Of a DNA stretch of 64,000 nucleotides, positions 56,989 to 64,000 are shown one piece after another. A program made the translations under genes and the position numbers. Position 1 is the first letter of the stretch. Every line of letters starts with the position of its first letter. The stretch is taken from NCBI GenBank assembly GCA_017591395.1, contig WEDG01000233.1, forward strand, positions 186,001 to 250,000, in the 5' to 3' direction. Under the pieces are notes generated by a model. It saw only the letters and a list, made by a program, of their open reading frames with translations. It was not told the origin of the DNA and made no database searches. The DNA comes from Schistocephalus solidus. Taxonomy: Eukaryota; Platyhelminthes; Cestoda; Diphyllobothriidea; Diphyllobothriidae.

Positions 56989-56996
56989 AAATCTTG

Positions 56997-59900
56997 AGTT
57001 TATGTAGGTATGTTCATTTTTCTGACACAGCAAGAGGTGTGGCTGTCCTTTTGTAGCCCTTATCAGTTGACTTCTAGCGCCGTGTCTGACTCAACCTCCA
57101 ACTCACCAACAGCGTTACGCCGATCGATACATTTCTCTTTAATGATTGGCCGTTTCCTGACCTGTGTCAGGGGCAAGCTAACACACGGCGCTCGCTGTAA
57201 CCAAAGTTGCATGAACGCTGCCCCTGCCTTCAATGCCCTTTGTATTGCCCCGGTTACAATGAGGATTATCTTACTAATTACGGTTAAGAAACCTCTGACT
57301 CGGAAAAGTTTGCCTCACCGCCCGTCACAAATCGAAAATGTCACCGACTGCCAACGCTGTCATGATTGAATGGAGCGATGGTCCAGGCGCTAAAGCAAAA
57401 TGCGTAGGGTGAAATATAAAGTCGACACTCGATCTTCTTCGAAGTTCCATCGAGCCAGTATAACAAAAGACTGGTAAAAAGAAAAGCTAATCAACTTAAT
57501 GAATCACGAAAATTCGCAATTGTATAGTATAGCTGTGGCAGGTTAACAAAACCGTCGAGATTTCTGAATGCCGGTTCGATTAATTACTTGAGAATCACCA
57601 AGTTTTGAGTCGACGAATATGGGATAGAGAAGGATCCTGAACACCAATGCGGGATTGCGATAGGTAAAAACATATTAGGAAGCAGAAAACGTAAAAATCC
57701 AGAGAAGGGTGTGCATCATGGAACGTTCTCTGTAAACAAAACTATAGAGAAATTGTCCCGGGACTAAGTGCCACTGAACATAATTTTTGCGAATTGGAAA
57801 AAGATTATTTTACCCATTTGCAAGCCAAATATATTATCCAGGTCCCCGTTAGAAAACGGTTACTTGCCGTCATCTGTGATGGAGTGGTCAGTACCCATGG
57901 TATGAGCATAGTGAAAAATAAATTTTATGATATTGACGAATACGTAAACCATAGTGCCAAGTAGTGACCTATCTGACGAATCAAAAACTGAGACCTTAAA
58001 TGAATTTATGATTTTGTGGTCACTTCAGCGTGAAAATCCTGCGCCGTCTGTTCGTCCAATATGTCCACCTGATGCTGCCTCTTATGGTGCGTTCGCGTCT
58101 GAATCCGAAACGGTAGTGGACTAAATGAAAGTTTACTTATTATTGACTATTTATTGGAACATTCATTTGTCGATTGCATATCAAGTAAAATGTAGGCTAA
58201 GTTCATAATGATAACTCTCTCCCATATGCGCAAACAGAGTTTTCCAGAACGAGAACGTTTGAACTTAGTAACATGGAGCCATATTCTCTACCAGAAGTCT
58301 TGAGGAAGAGACTAGCATCCAACTATTGCTTATAAAGTAATTTAACTGGGATTTTATTTTAAATGCACTGTTTGCGTGTAGTAGGTAGTACGGAAAAAGC
58401 AAATTGATGGAATGTGGTGTTTGAAACTACGAGCAGATGCTGAGGTATACCCAGGGTGTGCGCTGTATTTTATTATTTATCATTTTGTATCTGTATCCGC
58501 CACAATCGTCATCCACCTTCATAGTCGAATGTAAAGGATAGACTTCAATTTGTTTTAAAATTGTTATGAAACGGTCGATAGAAGCAGACTCATAATAGTT
58601 ACGGTAGGTTTCTTTTCAGCAACAAGAAAGACAAAAACCCCAGGCTTAGGTTTTGCTTTATGCTCGACAAGAAAAAAACTATGTTATTCGCGCATTTTTC
58701 ACGGCAGAGCACTTAACCTTTCTACACTGACTTCGAAGCAACAGGGTTCTACCGATGGCGGTGCGGGTGAAATCGATAATGAAGTCATTACATGGCTTTC
58801 AAGTCGCTATCCGCTATACTTAGCATATTCTTGGAGCCCTTATAACAGATGTGCACTATCGACTTCGTAAATTCAAAGAGAAGAAAGAACAACGTACGTT
58901 ATTCTGGAAGGACCGTATACACCTTACATTACCCGCTGTAATACCCCACCCGCAAAACCCCTATTGCCATTGAAGCCTTTTATAGGAGCCAGAGGTTGCT
59001 GCCTTTCGGGTGCTTCACATAACCTTCTTTTACTGCTTGAACTATTAAAAGGTTTGAAATCGAGTGAATTGCTCACGAGCAGTTAGATTTTAGGAGTTCT
59101 TGGAGAAAACATTTATAAAAATCTTTCTTGGGAGGTTTGGGTGAGAATCCGCAACTCTAGGCGACTTGAGCATATTTTCTAACCCGCTTCCTATACGGTA
59201 TGTTTCTTGCACGCACCCCTAAGAAGCCAACTCTTCGTCAGCCATTCACATGGTTTTCAAACATTGCCCAATTCAAACATTTGTTTGTTTTATGTATTTA
59301 AACGTATTTTTGGCCGCATGTAAATATATCACAATTCTGAATACTTTACTAAACAATACTGTGATGAATATGACTTATTAGGGTAGATTCAACGCAGAAG
59401 ATGATTTTAACATACAGGAAATGTAAAACATCTAAGCTCACTTACGTCTCACACGACAAGCGAGCTTTGGTACATTCTATGCTAGGTGATATAAAACCTA
59501 TTTGAAGAATTATCTCAAAGCTTAAAGCACGAAGTGGCAAAAATAAAACTTTAAAGCTCAGCAGTAGGCTAAGAGAAAATTGTCGTAAAATAAGTAGACT
59601 ATGATAGCTACCCTGGTAGCGAAAACGGCCAATGCGTTCTGGCCAAACCATTGAAAATGGAAGTGGTGGTTATCTCCTTTTTGTTGTGTGCTATGTCAGG
59701 TTTTAGTTGTAAGCTCTCTTGTGAAAATTATTTCCGAAAACTTTTGATTGAAACTTCTTAGATAGGTATGCCTGCGTTGTTCCTTTACATCAGGGTTGCG
59801 TTAAAAACAATATAATATCGTTCATGTGAGGCATTATTTTAGATTACATAAATCATGCCAGCTTATACATTGTCAAAGCTTCCATTTACATCAATTGTAT

Positions 59901-60634
59901 TGGCTATTTTAAAAAAGGAGATGTGAATGATTGTAACCATTTTAATTCCATTTATGGAGCAAATCTTTATGTTATCCGTTCCATATGAAGTGCTGATTAC
60001 CCTGATATAGTGATGCGTCCATGGAGGCCGTTAACGCCCATTATTAACAGGAAACGTAGTAAAATCCTCCAGGTCCTTTAAATGCCACAATGTCACTTAG
60101 CAGGCCTCCATTCCATCTCCTACAGGGTCACGTGATATTGTTGAAAGCATTTAGCAAAAGAGACTGTTAAAAATTACATAAATACCTTAGCAAAATAAAG
60201 TTGCTGATTGCACCTTTAAGATACGACGGGAGACAAATCCAGTTATTTTTCAATATGTCACCTGTGGGAACTCGTTTTCAAAAAATTATAAATGCAAATT
60301 CAATTTCAAATAAGTCAGAAATGTTAAGCAAATATACCGCACATAAGTGCATTTGTACCAAGCGTAAGTCCTAGAAGGACTGACCTTGTTTCTTACACTC
60401 AATCAGTAGCATTCACAGGCAATTGCAAAGAAAACATTGGTGTGTAATTAGAGAGCAACGTAATAAAATACCACGAGGCTGATTTGGCCATTTTTGGCTA
60501 ATGAGTCGTCGTCATCCACCTTACCTAACCTGTAATTAAGATTTTTCACGCAATATTATCCATCGTAGGCGACAGGAAATCATGCCGGTGGCTCAAAGAT
60601 ATTGCGTTAGAAGTAAAAACGCTCAACCTGGCAA
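56997..60634. other. No gene recognised
   Basis: Frame 57010-57369 (plus, 119 codons) lies in a GC-richer patch (57040-57370) and has no recognised motif. Its composition is mixed enough that a decayed repeat is as likely as a gene. The rest is AT-rich with short frames only. Confidence 0.35.
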
Positions 60635-60880
60635 ATGACGCCAAAAATGGTCCTTTCAGTCCTGTCTCTACTGGTGCTTACTTTCGCATCTATTCCTGTT
60701 CACAACATTGATCCCTGCAAGGACTCTTCATTGGTTAAGTTGGGCCAGCAGGTCCCACAACCTCATCTGCCAACATCCTTTCTACGCCTATTATACGATA
60801 CCATACATAAAACTAATTGCGATTGTCCTTTTTGGTTAAAAATACCGTCAGTTAACGTTTTTTATTGGCAGGGAAACTAA
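60635..60880 (+). CDS. Possible first exon of a secreted protein
   Basis: The frame begins MTPKMVLSVLSLLVLTFASI, a textbook signal-peptide layout: a lysine near the start, a ~13-residue hydrophobic core, then a small-residue region (FASIP) suitable for signal peptidase. The following NIDPCKDSSLVKLGQQVPQP looks like an ordinary mature N-terminus, with one Cys. The frame runs on to a TAA at 60880, but composition changes after about residue 45. The true exon may therefore end earlier at a splice donor; the GTs I can see there (near 60736 and 60752) are weak. I recognise no family. Two in-frame ATGs (codons 1 and 5) are possible starts; either leaves the hydrophobic core intact. Confidence 0.3.
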   Translation: MTPKMVLSVLSLLVLTFASIPVHNIDPCKDSSLVKLGQQVPQPHLPTSFLRLLYDTIHKTNCDCPFWLKIPSVNVFYWQGN

Positions 60881-63800
60881 CAATTTTCTCTATGCTTGTT
60901 TGCTGTTAGGAACCATATTAATTATAAAACATGCAGCAAAATCCACCAGAAATTTTAAAATTCTAGTTTATGTTCCGGCTAAAAATATTCCAGGTTGCAA
61001 AGAATTTACAATCGAACGCTTAAGATGACTGAAGGAAGTTACCTTTCGTTAAAAAATTAATAATCCTAGTTGGCGAGGTTAAGTTTTATTTAGCTGACTT
61101 GTTTTCTGCGTCTGCTCATGCGACTTTTTTTGAGTCCTTTCTTCCTAAAAATAGATCAGTTTATTTTACTTAATATTGCTTTTATCAATCAAAAGATTAA
61201 GATATTTTGTTTCCCTATGTACACAGATCACAATACCTCATCCTGCCTCTTTATATTTAATTCACAGGGTATTATAAGATCTAAAAACAAAAAAATGCCA
61301 AACATGATGGTAAACTATATAAACAACCATAGACATTTTACGTTTTCATTTTTAAAAAACTGAATTCCTAATACTGAGTTTTGGATATGACGATAGGTCG
61401 ACTGTCTATTTCAACGAGGTCCACCGTATGCTCCACAACACGGTGGTGCAGGTACGGTGACTTGCGCGTGAATTAATTTTAAGTGATAGTAGCCTTGCGC
61501 TGCATCTACCGCACTCTCTCCTCCTGCCCCACCTTTATCCGGTTTCAAGGCAGAGTCAACAAAACCGGAGCTGGGAGTGGGTGCGAGTGGCCGGCGCGGC
61601 TGGGGCCTCTAGGAACTAGCCGCCCCTAGGCGTGCCACCACACCCCCATGTTCAGCATTTGTTAGCGGAGCGCAACCCGAATAACGTCGGCCGTTCCCTG
61701 ATTTGACCCACATGTTTGTCCAACGCATCTACCACGTGGCCCGTTTAGGGACATGAGGTTCGGATATAATAAAATATACTCAACATACCGATTATAGAAA
61801 CCATCGGTAGGATACGGTGATTGGAACCCTTGGAATAAAAATATTGTTGTGCTTAATTCCAGGCAATTGGGTTGAAGTTAGATGAAGAGTTGAAAATCCG
61901 GGTTAAGTTTGGGTAAAGGGTTATTATTAGTGTTATTTTTGGACAAAAGCCTCTTCTTGTAATACTGTGTCTGGCCAATGTGCGTTTCTTATCCCAATTC
62001 TTCTAACCGACGCGTCATTTAATTTCTTTAAACTCATACTATATGAAATAAATAACTTCGCGCAGTTTGGATATGCAAACATTCCTGGAAACATTCGCTG
62101 CAGAAGGTAAGTGATACTCATCTATGGGGCTGGAGACATCTAAAGCATTTAAAGACTTAACTTAATTTTTCGCTTTCTGCTTTAAGCAAATCCCAATTTA
62201 AAAATGAGCTTCTCACAAGCATACATGTATTCCGACGTTTGCAGCCAAGTACGAACATGGCAGAAAGGTTGTGAACGCAGAGGGTGGACAACAAATACGG
62301 ACAATTTGAACGAGGTCAGTAAGCGCTGTCATCCCGACGTTACCTCAACCCCGACGAGCTGAGGGAACAGAGGCCCAGCACTCTTGAAAAGATCTCCAAC
62401 TACTTGATGTACCGTAGGCCGATAACTTTGTGGTCAGTGGCATTTCAAACCAACCACACTCCATAAATTCTGTGATGCGCAGTACCTGAATTACCTGCAA
62501 GGATGGCGACTTGTTTGGTTTCATATCGTCAGGAGAATAAACGCATTGTTCCTGTGATCGTCTTACCTCGAGTTTGTTCGGGAATGTGCATTTTTGCCTC
62601 AATTAACACTATATGCAAAAACATACATAAAGCATTTCCAAAAGAGGTACTCTTTGGATTAAACTTCATGTGATGCCTATTTTCCAATTCGCATACATTC
62701 TAATTAGCAGAAAAATAGCAAATTTTACAGGCCGTTACAACTAACTTTAATGTTTCCAAAAGGCATGCCGTGTTAATTCTGTATAAGGTAGATCAAAAAT
62801 TTATCTACCCTAGGGAGAAGTTTCTGATAATTTTTTTAAGTAACGTGTCTCTTGTTGTATATTTTCTTATTGCCATTAACTGCATGAAGGATACGATGCA
62901 TTAAGAATGAACATTACACTGTCTAGAATATCTCATAGTTAAACAGGTTTTAAAGCACAAAAAGTGCTATTTCTTGAAGCATAACATTGGAATAAGTCGT
63001 AAAATACTGCCAAATGCGTACAAAAAGCGATACTTTTGTGCACGTTTCCTATAACATATACTTCACCTGATATGGATATGGAAAAGAATGAGAAATGTAT
63101 ACTTTATATGTAGCTATTTTAAAAGAATACGCTTTATTGCAGGTGGTCAGGAAGACGCTTGTTCAAACGCCGACATCCTGAAATCACTCATGTTAACTAG
63201 TTTTACGAGCCTACTTAAGTATTATGTTAGAAGCAAAGACTCAGTTCAGAATTTCGATTAACATTTCATGGGATGGGGACTCTACGGTATGTCTGTTATG
63301 TTTATCCCCCCTCTTTTCAGAGGCGAATTCTGTTTACTGAAAACCGCCTTGGTTCACTTTGCTTTCTTATTTTAGAAGTAATGTTTAAAACAGATATTTT
63401 AACTGGCTGTTAGGTGTACATTTTTCTTCCTTTTTTTAAGCAAACCTGGAAAGCTTTCAGTAACACCTTGGGTAGTACTTCGCTGGTAGGGAAAAAATAA
63501 TCATTTTCCTAAAGCTCTGGCAGTTACTGTTCGTCCCAAACAGAAAGACCTCCACGATAAGGACAAAAAACAAAATCCCTATTAGGTGATAGGATTTCCT
63601 AAACCCGCTTTTGGCTGAAGTTGCTGCGAGACGCGAGGCTATACATTTAAGGCATGCTACAAACGCGTAAAATATTGCTTACGGGCTCTTTTATGCTCCA
63701 CGTTGCTAAGTCGAATACAACCGTGAGCCAGATTGACGCACCTTTCGAGTGGGCGCATGCAAGGTGTAAGAAAGCACACTCAGTGGTTTTGTCACTCAAG

Positions 63801-63955
63801 AGCATAGAAACACGCCTGGAAAGATGTTGATGCTGATTATTAATTTTTCTAGCAGTTAATGAACGCTTACCGACCGCTAACGGATTTCATTCCTTCCGCT
63901 CTGTTTTGACGTTCACGCTGGAGACACGCTAGCATCCGCAAAGCAGCTGGTAGTA
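60881..63955. other. Mostly AT-rich DNA with a GC-rich patch
   Basis: About 61400-61760 is clearly GC-richer than its surroundings, with a short CACCGT...ACGGTG hairpin near 61421. It has no frame or repeat I can name, and could be a decayed element or a regulatory region. Minus frame 62345-62602 (85 codons) contains a good splice-donor-like CGAGGTAAGA inside it but no recognised domain. Nothing else was identified. Confidence 0.35.
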
Positions 63956-63963
63956 TTATCGGC

Positions 63964-64000
63964 TGATTAATACTGCGGGCAAAGACAAGGGAGACTGAAA
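63964..64000 (-). mobile_element. tRNA-like/hammerhead SINE copy, cut by window end
   Basis: The reverse complement begins TTTCAGTCTCCCTTGTCTTTG, matching the segment just after the hammerhead in the SINE (GGTCTCCCTTGTCTTTGTTGG at 4605). The hammerhead and tRNA-like parts would lie beyond 64000. Confidence 0.6.

Overview
This window looks like non-genic DNA from a flatworm nuclear genome, most likely a cestode or trematode. That assignment is an inference from four things: many Penelope-like elements (PLEs) with GIY-YIG endonuclease, a tRNA-derived repeat carrying a hammerhead ribozyme (the architecture of the schistosome SM-alpha repeat), a decayed CR1/L2-like LINE, and long (TA)n tracts. 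There are no operons, bacterial genes, rRNA genes or convincing intact host genes. Almost everything recognisable is a mobile element or satellite.

Layout. 1-4.5 kb: PLE debris, including a fairly complete plus-strand PLE (about 1485-4140) with terminal repeats bearing hammerhead-type motifs, followed by the N-terminal part of a second tandem copy. 4.5-6.2 kb: a trimer of a ~305-bp tRNA-like/hammerhead repeat, a (TA)n tract, then diverged ~237-bp satellite units ending in an inverted unit. 6.2-21.3 kb: AT-rich DNA with scattered PLE and SINE remnants. 21.4-22.4 kb: decayed PLE. 22.6-39.2 kb: a dense repeat island of (TA)n-bracketed cassettes: an inverted PLE pair, a SINE fragment, a minus-strand PLE with an inverted partner, an array of ~367-bp units (6 complete) joined directly to an array of 37.4 apparently identical 232-bp units. 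39.2-64 kb: AT-rich DNA with PLE remnants, a decayed LINE (43.5-45.2 kb), another PLE (54.3-55.7 kb), a 411-bp MITE with 8-bp target duplication, one possible secreted-protein exon (60.6 kb), and a SINE copy running off the right end.

Unifying theme. At least four different repeat families (232/237-bp satellite, 367-bp satellite, ~305-bp tRNA-like repeat, several PLE terminal repeats) contain hammerhead-ribozyme-like folds I could draw by eye: a CUGANGA-type core, stem II, GAAA, a very short palindromic or near-palindromic stem III, and a complementary stem I. Minus-strand transcripts of the two large satellite arrays would be predicted to self-cleave into unit-length RNAs, as in SM-alpha and metazoan retrozymes. 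PLEs in the same island are the plausible reverse transcriptase source. No folding program, database search or experiment was available; all assignments are by eye.
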